Made by a program: the position numbers and the translations under genes
In this document: piece by piece, positions 1-8,585 of the stretch
Layout: the number at the start of each line of letters is the position of its first letter
How positions within the stretch are numbered: position 1 is the stretch's first letter
Notes under the pieces: generated by a model
Seen by the model: the letters and a program-made list of their open reading frames with translations, nothing else
What the model was told of the DNA's origin: nothing
The model's database searches: none
NCBI GenBank assembly: GCA_002387205.1
Contig: DGLA01000010.1
Span: forward strand, 186,438 to 250,437
From: Stutzerimonas stutzeri
GTDB taxonomy: Bacteria > Pseudomonadota > Gammaproteobacteria > Pseudomonadales > Pseudomonadaceae
Direction of reading: 5' to 3'
DNA: 64,000 nucleotides

Positions 1-544
1 GCTCTGGCCGGGTAGCCAAATCGACCGAACGATCCGGCTCGCGCTCGGGGAGCACATGGGCTGTCGGCACCGGGCCACTGAGCGTGCCGCAACCGCCATC
101 GCCACGTAAAAAGGTAGTGCTCGACGTTACGGCTATCAACTCGTCGCGCACCGGGTCGATGAGCTCCTTGTCGCTGTAGAGCAATGCGCCCTTGCCTGGG
201 CCCTTGTCGACGATTCCGGTAACCCTTGTACGTCCGATCACTTCACCTTCCGTTGGCAGCTGGCGATGCCACTCGACACGTTGCTCCCCAAGTACCAGGC
301 GTGTCGCATCAACGCCGGTGTCGGGCTTGCCAAGCCAGAAGCCCGGATAAGCCGCGACGACGGCCATTAACGGAAGTGCCTGAAAACCCGGACGATTGAA
401 ATCCACGAAGTCCAGCGACTGGCGATCCAACGGGTCGATACCAAGCCCTACCGAAAGCGCGTACAACGCCGTGCTGTGACGGTCCAGATGATGTCTAACG
501 TCTGGAATCGGGTAGCGCAGGAGCCGTTCAAGATCTAGCGGCAT
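1..544 (-). CDS. MaoC-like (R)-specific enoyl-CoA hydratase, C-terminus cut by window edge
   Basis: The reading frame starts with ATG at 544 and runs off the window start, giving about 181 residues. The N-terminus has the pattern of the first hot-dog domain of hydratase-2 proteins: an ALYALSVGLG helix, then DFVDFNRPGF and LPLMAVVAAYPGFW. A second stretch (RVEWHRQLPTEGEVIGRTRV, then a DKGPGKGALLYSD strand pair) continues that fold. Family knowledge: these enzymes hydrate trans-2-enoyl-CoA in beta-oxidation-like pathways. The start overlaps the end of the upstream acyl-CoA synthetase gene by 17 bases, which indicates translational coupling in one operon. The catalytic Asp/His of the second hot-dog domain would lie outside the window. 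The substrate cannot be inferred. Confidence 0.8.
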   Translation of the reverse strand, partial: MPLDLERLLRYPIPDVRHHLDRHSTALYALSVGLGIDPLDRQSLDFVDFNRPGFQALPLMAVVAAYPGFWLGKPDTGVDATRLVLGEQRVEWHRQLPTEGEVIGRTRVTGIVDKGPGKGALLYSDKELIDPVRDELIAVTSSTTFLRGDGGCGTLSGPVPTAHVLPEREPDRSVDLATRPE

Positions 545-2666
545 CGGCCACCTCCGTGGTCTCAATCACGGCGTCCGCAGCAAACGCGCCCTGGCCTGTC
601 GGCAGCGCGAAGACCGGGTTCAGATCGACTGACTGCAGGCGGACACCAGCACGACAGGCGAAGATCGACAGCTCAGACAGCATTTTGGCCAACGCGTCGA
701 TATCAACAGGCGCCCTGCCCCGGGCACCCAGTAGCAACGGCGCTCCCTTGATGGACAAGATGAGTTCACGAGCGCCTGCTAGGTCGAACGGGCATCGACG
801 AAACGCCAAGTCCTTGAGAACTTCTACAAAAATCCCGCCAAGACCAAACACGGCGACGGGTCCAAAAAGAGGGTCTCGTTTGATGCCCATGAAACACTCG
901 ACGCCGGATATCTGGCGAGCCACCAGCACCCCATCCAGCCTGGCATCAGGCGCCCGCTCCCGACCACGGGCCATCAGGGTTTCAAAGCCATCGCGTACCG
1001 CGGCTGCCCCCATGACATTCAGCAGCACGCCACCAATCTCTGATTTGTGCGGAATATCGGCGGAAGCAATCTTCATAACAATGGGAAAACCGATTTCAGC
1101 GGCGTAGCGCTCGGCTTGGCCGGCGTCGCTGACTACACGCTCCGGTACGGAAGCGATGCCGAAATCGCTGAGAAGGGTCTTGGCGCAAGCCTCGCTTATC
1201 GCGCCGTTGGGCAGTTCGATAGGCTCGAAGGTTTGCGGCTCCGGCAACGGTCGGGCAAATGCATCGCCAAGGCGCCCCATCGCAGCGATCGCAGTGACCG
1301 CCTCGGTAGGGTCTTCGAACAACACGAAGCCTGCTTCCTCGTAGGGGGCGACTTGATCCTCATCCCCGATGAGCGAGATAACGAACAAGCGCTCCGGGTG
1401 CGCTTGTTTGACGGTTTTGAACGCCTCGCACAGTCGCGGCGCGATCGATGGAACAGTGCCGGCCTGGCTGAAAAACGCGAGCACCGACGCGTAGCCGCCG
1501 TCCGTGATCAAGCTTTCGGTAAACCGGCTCGCCAGCGCCAGATCATTCAGCACATGAGCGGTGAAATCCACAGGATTGATCGGTGAACTGAAAGGCAGAA
1601 GCTCTTTGAGCCTGGCCTGCGACGCTTCGGGCATCGATGGCATGGGCAGCCCGATATCCTCGGCGGCATCACTGACGATAATGCCGGCTCCGCCACTGAT
1701 CGTGACCATTCCGAGGCTGTTGTTCACCGGATAGATCCGGCGTGTCGCCGCATAAGCGATATTCAGCAGTTCGGCACTGCTGTTGGTTCTTATAACCGCA
1801 TAGTCGGCCAGGATGGCGTCAAAGACCTTGTCATCACCTACAAGCGCCGCGGTATGCGAAAGCGCAGCTCTTTGCCCCAGCGAGCTTCGTCCTACCTTCT
1901 GCAAAATGATCGGCTTGCGGGCCCGATGCGCCACTTCCAGCGCAGCGATAAAACTGTCTACATCTCGCACCGACTCGGCATAAGCTGTGACGACATCTAT
2001 GTCTGGGTTCTCCACGAGCCAGCCAATCGATTCGCCCAGGGTAATGTCGCACTCATTGCCGGTGGCGACCATGATGGGCGTGCCGAGCCCGCGCGCCCGG
2101 GCCAATCCGAGCAGATGCGCGCCGTAAGCCCCCGACTGTGAGGCAATGCCGATGCGGCCCGGCAGCGGGAAGCCACGCTCGAGGCCGGATGCGAACGTAC
2201 CGTAATATCCATGGTTCGCGTTGAATACGCCGGCCGTGTTGGGCCCGAGCAAACGCATGTTCCAACGACGGGCCGCGTCAACCAGCGCCGCTTGCAGCTC
2301 GACCCCCTCCCCCCCGACTTCGCTGAACCCCGAGGAGAAAATCAGTGCGCTGCGCGCTCCTTTCGCCCCTAACGCCTCGATGGTCGCAAGCACCTGCGCA
2401 GCCGGCACCGCCACAATCGCCGTATCCGGTGCCTCTGGCAGGTCATCGACATGCCCGAATGCGGGGATGCCCTGCACCTGCTCGCGTTTGGGATTGACGG
2501 GCATCAGCCGCCCGCTGAACCCTTGACGCAACATGTAGGAAACGGGCCGCCCGCCGATTCGCGTAGGATCGGTCGATGCGCCAACCACGGCCACCGAGCG
2601 AGGCTGTAGTAGCGACGTCAGGCTATCGAAGCGCATCCCGGACGCTTGGTTCTTGCTCTCTTGCAT
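528..2666 (-). CDS. Acyl-CoA synthetase, NDP-forming (acetate--CoA ligase family)
   Basis: A 712-residue protein with the ACD/Pat-type layout. An N-terminal CoA-binding Rossmann domain (SVAVVGAS near residue 25) is followed by two succinyl-CoA-synthetase-like domains, with the phosphohistidine loop in SHTAALVGDD. A C-terminal ATP-grasp domain starts near residue 490 (IVMKIASADIPHKSEIGGV). Known chemistry: an acid, CoA and ATP give acyl-CoA, ADP and phosphate through a phosphohistidine. No acetyltransferase domain is attached. It is the second-to-last visible gene of a four-gene minus-strand operon with a thiolase-fold protein, a DUF35 protein and MaoC, so it probably activates a carboxylic acid that the others degrade. 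The chosen ATG has AAAGG very close upstream. An internal ATG at 2636 is an alternative start. Confidence 0.85.
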   Translation of the reverse strand: MQESKNQASGMRFDSLTSLLQPRSVAVVGASTDPTRIGGRPVSYMLRQGFSGRLMPVNPKREQVQGIPAFGHVDDLPEAPDTAIVAVPAAQVLATIEALGAKGARSALIFSSGFSEVGGEGVELQAALVDAARRWNMRLLGPNTAGVFNANHGYYGTFASGLERGFPLPGRIGIASQSGAYGAHLLGLARARGLGTPIMVATGNECDITLGESIGWLVENPDIDVVTAYAESVRDVDSFIAALEVAHRARKPIILQKVGRSSLGQRAALSHTAALVGDDKVFDAILADYAVIRTNSSAELLNIAYAATRRIYPVNNSLGMVTISGGAGIIVSDAAEDIGLPMPSMPEASQARLKELLPFSSPINPVDFTAHVLNDLALASRFTESLITDGGYASVLAFFSQAGTVPSIAPRLCEAFKTVKQAHPERLFVISLIGDEDQVAPYEEAGFVLFEDPTEAVTAIAAMGRLGDAFARPLPEPQTFEPIELPNGAISEACAKTLLSDFGIASVPERVVSDAGQAERYAAEIGFPIVMKIASADIPHKSEIGGVLLNVMGAAAVRDGFETLMARGRERAPDARLDGVLVARQISGVECFMGIKRDPLFGPVAVFGLGGIFVEVLKDLAFRRCPFDLAGARELILSIKGAPLLLGARGRAPVDIDALAKMLSELSIFACRAGVRLQSVDLNPVFALPTGQGAFAADAVIETTEVADAARS

Positions 2667-2695
2667 TGCCTTTCACGCCTTTGCTGAGTGTGGAG

Positions 2696-3844
2696 TTAAA
2701 GCGCCGCGGCGCTTCCGAGAACGGCTGTTACCTGGCTGGATAACGTTCCGCCATTTCCGTGCAGCAAGGCGATGTCAGCCTTGTCCAGCTGTCTGGCCCC
2801 TGCCTGCCGACGGATCTGCCTGACCGCCTCGATAATCAGGAACATTCCATACATGCCGGGATGGACACACGACAGGCCACCGCCATTGGTATTCACGGCC
2901 AGCTCCCCGCCCGGTGCGATGCGTCCTCCGCGGACGAACTCACGCGCCTCGCCTTTGGGGCAGAAGCCGAGGTCTTCCAGAAACAGCAACGTATTAAGGG
3001 TGAACGCGTCGTAGAGCATCACCAGATCAATGTCGGCATGCGCTACGTTCGCGGCAGCCATTGCCCGGGGACCGCTCTCCGAAGCAGCAGTCACGGTCAG
3101 ATCCGGCATCGCCACGATCGACCGGTGCCATTGGGCACCTGCCGCCCCCATGAAATAGACCGGTGACTGCGGGAGATCCCGCGCTCGATCGGCGCGCACC
3201 ATTACGCAGGCGCCGCCTCCGTCGGTGACCAGGCAACAGTCGGCTGCGCTGAGTGGGTCGCTGATCATTCGAGAGCTGAGCACGTCTTCGATGCTCAGCG
3301 GGCCCTGCGCAAATGCTTCCGGATTCAGATTGGCCCAGCCACGCGCCGCCACGGCAACCTCGGCAAGGTCTTCACGGGTGACGCCGTACTGGTGCATGTA
3401 ACGGCTGGCCGCCAAGGCATAGGCGGTGATCGGATGGCGAGGCTTGTAAGGCGTCTCGTGCCACTGCGGCTCGCTCATCGACACCAGGCGCCCGCCAGCG
3501 GTCCGCTGGTTCGAGCCGTAACAGATCAGCGCGGCGTTGCAGAGTCCGGCCTCTAGCGCCAGCGTGGCTTGAAGGAGATGCATCTCAAAGCTCGACCCTC
3601 CTACGTTCGTGCCATCGAAGAAGGAAGGGCGGATGCCGAGATACTCCGCCACCGACAGCGTCGGGAAGGCATGCGAGCTCGTCGCAGCGAAGATCCCGTC
3701 AATGTCGCCAAGACTCAGCCCGGCATCGGCGATGGCCGCTAACGACGCCTGGCCAAGTAACTCGATTGCCGAGAACCCCGGCGCAGCCCCGATTCCAGCG
3801 GAGCCAATTCCAACGATGGCGGTTTTACCGCGAAGTGTGCTCAT
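2696..3844 (-). CDS. Thiolase-fold protein, SCP-x/Ltp type, probably an acyl-CoA aldol lyase
   Basis: 382 residues with a thiolase-like fold. The C-terminal signature NTNGGGLSCVHPG and the late motif LLHGNGGTLSS are those of SCP-x/lipid-transfer-protein thiolases. At the place where true thiolases carry the nucleophilic cysteine the sequence reads NVGGSSFEMH, so the cysteine is missing. Family knowledge: cysteine-less members such as Ltp2 of steroid degraders form a complex with a DUF35 protein and cleave beta-hydroxyacyl-CoA by retro-aldol reaction. The neighbouring upstream gene is a DUF35 protein and overlaps this start by 4 bases (ATGA). Inference: an Ltp2-like lyase that removes a side chain after hydration by the MaoC protein. 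A non-catalytic thiolase is the alternative. Confidence 0.8.
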   Translation of the reverse strand: MSTLRGKTAIVGIGSAGIGAAPGFSAIELLGQASLAAIADAGLSLGDIDGIFAATSSHAFPTLSVAEYLGIRPSFFDGTNVGGSSFEMHLLQATLALEAGLCNAALICYGSNQRTAGGRLVSMSEPQWHETPYKPRHPITAYALAASRYMHQYGVTREDLAEVAVAARGWANLNPEAFAQGPLSIEDVLSSRMISDPLSAADCCLVTDGGGACVMVRADRARDLPQSPVYFMGAAGAQWHRSIVAMPDLTVTAASESGPRAMAAANVAHADIDLVMLYDAFTLNTLLFLEDLGFCPKGEAREFVRGGRIAPGGELAVNTNGGGLSCVHPGMYGMFLIIEAVRQIRRQAGARQLDKADIALLHGNGGTLSSQVTAVLGSAAAL

Positions 3845-4230
3845 GCCGTTTCCCCCGCTAGCGGTCGGAAAACGACAGCCGGAGCGTCGTCGAGGATCAT
3901 AATTTCAGCCTTCACGCGAGTACCGATTGGCGCGGACTCGCAGCCTTCAAGCCGCGTCATCATCCGCACGCCTTCATCAAGAGTTACCAGCGCAACGTTA
4001 TGATTGCCCTGGCGTGATCGGTTCACGGTAATCGCATAAACCGTACCCAGACCGCTGGCCTCCACCCATTCGAGATCGGTCTCACCGGTAACGGGTATTG
4101 CCACGCGCGGATAGAACACGTACTTACCGCTAGAACGACTGCGCTGAAGCATGAATCGGCCCTCAGCGAGAAAGGATAGATAGCGTGCTTCGGGGCCAAC
4201 TTCGCCGGAAGCTGTGAGCGGACCTATCAT
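3841..4230 (-). CDS. DUF35 OB-fold protein lacking the zinc-ribbon cysteines
   Basis: 129 residues from the ATG at 4230, which has GGAGGA five bases upstream. A longer frame to 4329 lacks such support and would run into the operator region. The C-terminal OB-fold is clear (LEWVEASGLGTVYAITVNRS, then VALVTLDEGVRMMTRLEG). DUF35 proteins normally start with a rubredoxin-like ribbon with two CxxC pairs. Here the equivalents read RSRSSG and IPVTGE, so all four zinc ligands are lost. Family knowledge: DUF35 proteins scaffold thiolase-fold aldolases or hydratases and place the acyl-CoA. The 4-base overlap with the thiolase-fold gene supports such a complex. Confidence 0.82.
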   Translation of the reverse strand: MIGPLTASGEVGPEARYLSFLAEGRFMLQRSRSSGKYVFYPRVAIPVTGETDLEWVEASGLGTVYAITVNRSRQGNHNVALVTLDEGVRMMTRLEGCESAPIGTRVKAEIMILDDAPAVVFRPLAGETA

Positions 4231-4331
4231 GGCCGTCCTCCAGATTGTTGTTATTCGGAGCGATGCCCCTACTATGTCGCCGTGAAAAATCCAAGGCGCC
4301 GTATGCAAGACTCGAAATTCAGCATACATTC

Positions 4332-4362
4332 CGAATACTGAATGTCAATCCGAATAGTGAAT
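4332..4362. promoter_or_regulatory. Two CGAATNNTGAAT repeats, probable IclR operators
   Basis: Two direct copies of CGAATNNTGAAT lie at 4332-4343 and 4351-4362, with starts 19 bases apart. They sit between the DUF35/thiolase/synthetase operon and the divergent IclR gene. Two more copies with the same 12-base pattern lie downstream of the IclR gene. Binding by the IclR protein is inferred from position and repetition only. Confidence 0.55.
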
Positions 4363-5178
4363 ATGGAAACAGTAGATAGCGATACTCAAAAAAACCGCCC
4401 CGGCAGCAAGGACGTAGGCGCCGTCGTCAATGCAATCCAGATCCTGCGCCATCTCGCCCACAGCGCCGATGCTGAGGGGGTCGCGACAATCGCTCGCGCA
4501 ACTGGGATCAGCGCAAGCACCACGTTCAACATCCTGCGAACGCTGACGAACGAACAATTGGTGTCTTTTGACGGGACCAATAAGTCCTACCGACTAGGAC
4601 TTGGCCTCTCGGAGCTAGCGGTTAGCTTCATCGGCTATAGCTATACCGACCTGATTCAGCCCGAACTCGAGCGCCTGAGCCTGAATCATCGAATCCTTGT
4701 GGTCCTCTGGCAGGTGACCGGGGATAACCACATCATGGCCATGTCGCGTGCGATACCAAACTCAGCGCATGTTGATGTTCGGCTGAACTCGCGGCTACCG
4801 GAACTCATCGGCGCCGGCGGCCGCTGCATCGCGGGTTTACGAAATCTCCCGAAAGACGAGCTCCGCCGGCGATTCGCACGCCTGCACTGGGAGAACCCAC
4901 CTCCGTTCGCAACCTATGCCAAAGATGCTAGGACGTCGCTCGATACCGGCTGGGCCATCGACGAGGGCAATCTCTATAGAGGGGTGAGCCTGGTGGCCAG
5001 CGCGATTGCCGACCAACACGACCAGCCCCGTTTTGTGATTTCAGGCATTGGGATCGAGGCGCAGCACACGCGAGCGGAACTGGAAATTATGGGGGAAGCC
5101 CTGAATCAAACCGCACGCTTTATCAGCAGAGCACTGTTCCCTAGCAAACCTGCGAAGCGTGAACAGTATTCCGAATGA
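4363..5178 (+). CDS. IclR-family transcriptional regulator
   Basis: 271 residues from ATG 4363. An ATG at 4342 would add seven residues but lies inside the first operator-like repeat, so I prefer 4363. An N-terminal winged helix (VATIARATGISASTTFNILRTL) precedes an IclR effector domain with the RCIAGLRNLPKDELRRRF stretch and a C-terminal ISGIGIEAQHTRAELEIMGEAL helix. It is divergent from the acyl-CoA operon and probably controls it and itself through the CGAATNNTGAAT repeats. Neither start has a recognisable Shine-Dalgarno sequence. Confidence 0.85.
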   Translation: METVDSDTQKNRPGSKDVGAVVNAIQILRHLAHSADAEGVATIARATGISASTTFNILRTLTNEQLVSFDGTNKSYRLGLGLSELAVSFIGYSYTDLIQPELERLSLNHRILVVLWQVTGDNHIMAMSRAIPNSAHVDVRLNSRLPELIGAGGRCIAGLRNLPKDELRRRFARLHWENPPPFATYAKDARTSLDTGWAIDEGNLYRGVSLVASAIADQHDQPRFVISGIGIEAQHTRAELEIMGEALNQTARFISRALFPSKPAKREQYSE

Positions 5179-5304
5179 TGAATAGCATTCCGCAGCCGAT
5201 CATCAATCAGACCGGAGCTTGGAACTGACTCAGTAAATCAATCGACAGGCACCTACCAAGCCCCACAATCGGAAGGCGGCCCCGATCCGTTGCGAATGAT
5301 GAAT
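5172..5304. promoter_or_regulatory. Two further CGAATGATGAAT operator-like repeats without a downstream gene
   Basis: Identical 12-base copies occur at 5172-5183 (overlapping the IclR stop codon) and 5293-5304. They match the pattern upstream of the IclR gene. The next 400 bases contain no convincing gene, so these may be operators of a promoter whose target gene has been lost. Confidence 0.4.
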
Positions 5305-5722
5305 TCGTTTACAGTGCGTACCGCATTATGACAGGAGTGAACTCAGATGCTCCCAAGTGCTGGCCGATCATCTGTGACAAACGCATACCAGCCGAGCCGC
5401 CACTCAATCATTACCGTCGCAAACCCCGCTTGCTACGTCGGCGAGCTAATGCTTACGAGCGGTCGCTATAGCGGCCAGTAACGAATGCAAGATGACTCGC
5501 CAGCTTTCAGGTGTCGTCATAACGTTACCCTCACTACAGAAACTTAAGCATGGCAGCTCCTCTTGGGGCTGCTCACTACCTCTGCCGCGCCGCTACTGGC
5601 TGGACCTTAATACGCAAGGACGTTTGGGCCGTTGGAAACACGCAGCCCATGATGGCGCCTATGGTAGTAGCCAACATATACACGTCAGCACAGGCTGATA
5701 GGCGCGCGGTTGCTTTTTGACC
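5305..5722. other. Gene-free stretch with a decayed start of an AbrB-like gene
   Basis: No intact coding sequence is visible. Positions 5498-5555 closely resemble 36280-36338. In both, the minus strand reads an ATG (5520 here) followed by T/D-TPESWRV- or DTPDSWRV-like codons plus a shared leader. Here the homology ends after about nine codons, so this is a remnant. Confidence 0.45.
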
Positions 5723-6622
5723 TCAGCCGGATGCCAACCGCGCCGCAATGAAGTCCACGAAGGCCTTGATCTTCGGCAGCGGTTGACGACTAGAGGGCCA
5801 CAGAATGCTGAGCGTACGTCGGTCCTGGATATAGCTATCCAACAACGGGACCAAACGTTGTTGCTCGATGGCCTCAGCCACGATGAAGTCCGGCAGGCAC
5901 GCAATGCCCTGCCCGGCTTCAGCCATCGCCAGCAGGGGGTCCACCGCATTGGTGACGGCGGTCTGCGGGAGATCCAGGTTCAGGTATTTGTCGTCGACGA
6001 ACAGTGGCCATGCGTCCAGCTTGCCGCTAGACGGGTAGCGGTAGTGAAGGCAGGCGTGCGCTGCCAGGTCCGCAGGAACCGTGGGCGTGCCACGATGCTC
6101 GAGATAGTTCGGCGTGGCGACCAGCCGGTGGCTGAAGCCATTGAGCCTGCGCATCATCAAGCGTGAGTCCTGAACTTCGCCGATGCGCATCACTGCATCG
6201 AAGCCTTCTTCGATCACATTTACCAGGCGGTCGCTGAAATCCAACTCCAGCTCTACCGCGGGATACGCCTGTTGGAAGGCTATGAGATGCGGCATCAAGC
6301 GCATGCCTAGTTGCGGCAAGCTGATGCGTAGCTTGCCCTGTGGATTGCCGGCTGCTTGTGTCAGTTCGCGCTCCGCCACTTCTAACTCGGCAAAGATGCG
6401 GTGACAGCGCTCCAGGAATAACGCGCCCTCGGCGGTAAGGGTGATTGCCCGAGTTGAGCGATGGAAAAGCCGCACCCCAAGGCGCTCCTCAAGACGGGTT
6501 ACGGCCTTTCCGATTGCCGATGAAGACACCTCCAAGCGTCGCCCCGCCTCGGTGAAGCTGCGCGCATCGGCGGCGTGAACAAAAGCGGACAGCGCACCAA
6601 GCTGGTCCATTTTGGCACTCAT
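5723..6622 (-). CDS. LysR-family transcriptional regulator
   Basis: 299 residues. The N-terminal winged helix-turn-helix (FTEAGRRLEVSSSAIGKAVTRLEERLGVRLFHR) is followed by a type-2 periplasmic-binding-like effector domain, as in CrgA/AaeR-type members. The gene is divergent from the luciferase-like operon beginning at 6757, with a gap of about 130 bases. That arrangement is typical of a local activator of the operon. The effector is unknown. Confidence 0.9.
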   Translation of the reverse strand: MSAKMDQLGALSAFVHAADARSFTEAGRRLEVSSSAIGKAVTRLEERLGVRLFHRSTRAITLTAEGALFLERCHRIFAELEVAERELTQAAGNPQGKLRISLPQLGMRLMPHLIAFQQAYPAVELELDFSDRLVNVIEEGFDAVMRIGEVQDSRLMMRRLNGFSHRLVATPNYLEHRGTPTVPADLAAHACLHYRYPSSGKLDAWPLFVDDKYLNLDLPQTAVTNAVDPLLAMAEAGQGIACLPDFIVAEAIEQQRLVPLLDSYIQDRRTLSILWPSSRQPLPKIKAFVDFIAARLASG

Positions 6623-6756
6623 GGATTACATCCTTCTGCTCCTTAATGTTCGGAATTCTAGCTTATTTTTCTTTTGTTTCCGGACGCCTATAGTCCCCGG
6701 CATCCCGATCCGCGGCCGCATTGCCGTGGGTCGCTCGTTCTTTTTGCGAGGTCTTC

Positions 6757-7773
6757 ATGCCGCCCACCGCCTCCTATCCAGCATTACCCAAGGAGCTTGC
6801 CGATCACCGCGGGTATGCCCGCGTGTTCCAACCTGGGCATCTCACTTTCGGTTTTATCGCACCAGTGGAAAGCTACCCCGACAGCCCCGGCCCCACCCTG
6901 GCGAACCATGGCACCGTGACGCGCAAAGTCGACCAGGCCGGCTTTTCGGCCATCTGGCTGCGGGACGTGCCGTTCTACGATCCCAACTTCGGTGACGTCG
7001 GCCAGATAATCGACCCTATGGTGTACGCTGGTTACCTGGCCGCCATCACGGAAAACATCGCCATCGGCACCGCCGGCATCGTTCTTCCGCTGCGCGACCC
7101 TTTGATTGTCGCCAAGCAAGCCGCCAGCGTGGACCAGTTACTGGGTGGCCGTTTCATTCTCGGCCTGGCCACCGGCGATCGACCGATCGAATACCCGGCA
7201 TTCGGCAGTGACTTCGATAACCGCGCCGAGCGCTTCCGCGATGCCCTGGCGGTGGTGCGTGCCGCCACCGAGCGCGCCTGGCCCGTTCATGGCTCGGCCT
7301 ACTACGGTGAACTGACCGGCAACCTGGATCTGGTACCGAAGCCAGCGGCACCGCGCCTGCCGACGGTGGTTGTGGGCATGGCGGGCCAGACCATGGATTG
7401 GATCGCACAGAACACCGACGGCGTGCTGTGGTACCTCACCGATCCGGCGAAGATTCCCGACATCGTCAACCGCTGGCACCTGGCAAGCCAGGGGCAACCC
7501 TTCAAGCCCTACGGCTACGGCACCTTCTTCGATCTGGACGCCGACCCTGACCTACGCCTGCAACCCGGCCGCGTGATGCGAGCCGGGCGCAACACCCTGA
7601 TCGACCTGTGGCGTCGCCAGCAGGATCAGGGCGTCGCGCATGTAGCCTTGAACTTCAAGCCGCAGCGCCGCCCCGCCTCAGAGGTCATCGACGAGATGGG
7701 CGAGTACATCCTGCCGCATTTCCCCAGCCTGGCGCCGTCCCTGACGCCCCCATCCGCACAACGGAGTCGTTGA
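6757..7773 (+). CDS. Luciferase-like (LLM) flavin-dependent oxidoreductase
   Basis: 338 residues from ATG 6757, preceded by GAGG at seven bases. A frame extension to 6721 is less likely. The TIM-barrel LLM pattern is clear: HLTFGFIAPVESY at the start, then FSAIWLRDVPF, a strand with IAIGTAGIVLPLRDPL, and GGRFILGLATGDRP. Family knowledge: LLM enzymes use reduced flavin, supplied by a separate reductase, and oxygen to oxidise organosulfur compounds, aldehydes or amines. It is the first gene of a four-gene operon and ends one base before the next start. Substrate unknown. Confidence 0.85.
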   Translation: MPPTASYPALPKELADHRGYARVFQPGHLTFGFIAPVESYPDSPGPTLANHGTVTRKVDQAGFSAIWLRDVPFYDPNFGDVGQIIDPMVYAGYLAAITENIAIGTAGIVLPLRDPLIVAKQAASVDQLLGGRFILGLATGDRPIEYPAFGSDFDNRAERFRDALAVVRAATERAWPVHGSAYYGELTGNLDLVPKPAAPRLPTVVVGMAGQTMDWIAQNTDGVLWYLTDPAKIPDIVNRWHLASQGQPFKPYGYGTFFDLDADPDLRLQPGRVMRAGRNTLIDLWRRQQDQGVAHVALNFKPQRRPASEVIDEMGEYILPHFPSLAPSLTPPSAQRSR

Positions 7774-7774
7774 C

Positions 7775-8575
7775 ATGCCACACGCAGCTCACGCCATGGA
7801 TTTCATTTTCCAGACCAAGCTCGGCACCTACCCACTGGCGGTACAGTGCGAAATGCTCGCCGAACTTGGGTACCAGGGCATGACCGTTTCGTCCTGGAGC
7901 CCGGAGCTCAAAGAGCTGCCCAAAGTTAAATCAGATTGGGGGCTCGATGTCGGCGGCATTTATGCGATCTACCGCCAGGGACTGGAGGACTGGTTGATCA
8001 CCCTGTTCGAGTCCATCGAAGGCTGCAGCACGATCGAACTGGCCCTGCATTCGGGCGACAAGGTTCAGCAACAGGATGTCCGAATGCTCGAGCGCTTGCT
8101 TCCGATCTGCGAGCGTCGCGACCTGCAAATCGCGCTGTACCCCCATATCCGCTACGGCATGCAGACTACTACCGAAGCGGTGCAGCTGTGCGAGCTCTTC
8201 AACCACCCGCGCCTGGGCATTGTGTTCAATGGCTATCACTGGTTCGCCAACCAGGAAGGCGAGCTGGAGCAGCGTCTGGACGCACTTTGGCCCTGGCTTA
8301 AACGGGTAAACATCGCCGGCTGCCGGCTCTCGCCGTTGGGCTGGGGTGGCGCGGCGACCATCGAGCCGCTTGATGAGGGTGAAATGGACAACTTCGTGTT
8401 GATGGGCGCGCTCGAACGTCGCGGCTATACAGGGCATGTAGGTTTCCTCGGCTGGGAAAGCATGGGCGGCGATGTGCATGGCAATCTCCATCGCTCGCTC
8501 ACCGCCTTCCGTTCCATGGAGCAGCGCCTGGTGCGCAATCCTCATTGGGCGCTAATGACGGATTTCCCCCGTTGA
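7775..8575 (+). CDS. Sugar-phosphate isomerase/epimerase-like TIM-barrel protein (copy 1)
   Basis: 266 residues of the xylose-isomerase-like TIM-barrel family. Recognisable parts are CEMLAELGYQGMTVSSW near the start, LPICERRDLQIALYPH in the middle and LGIVFNGYHWF. The His and Glu/Asp residues at strand ends fit a metal site, but I cannot assign each ligand. It follows the LLM gene with a one-base gap and is about half identical to the next gene, so the two arose by tandem duplication. The physiological substrate is unknown. Co-transcription with LLM monooxygenases suggests a role in degrading an unusual compound. Confidence 0.8.
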   Translation: MPHAAHAMDFIFQTKLGTYPLAVQCEMLAELGYQGMTVSSWSPELKELPKVKSDWGLDVGGIYAIYRQGLEDWLITLFESIEGCSTIELALHSGDKVQQQDVRMLERLLPICERRDLQIALYPHIRYGMQTTTEAVQLCELFNHPRLGIVFNGYHWFANQEGELEQRLDALWPWLKRVNIAGCRLSPLGWGGAATIEPLDEGEMDNFVLMGALERRGYTGHVGFLGWESMGGDVHGNLHRSLTAFRSMEQRLVRNPHWALMTDFPR

Positions 8576-8585
8576 AGCCGCAGTA

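Noticed and set aside
5723..6166. Plus-strand open frame opposite the LysR gene
   Set aside because: It is a shadow of the LysR effector domain without a start site or homology.
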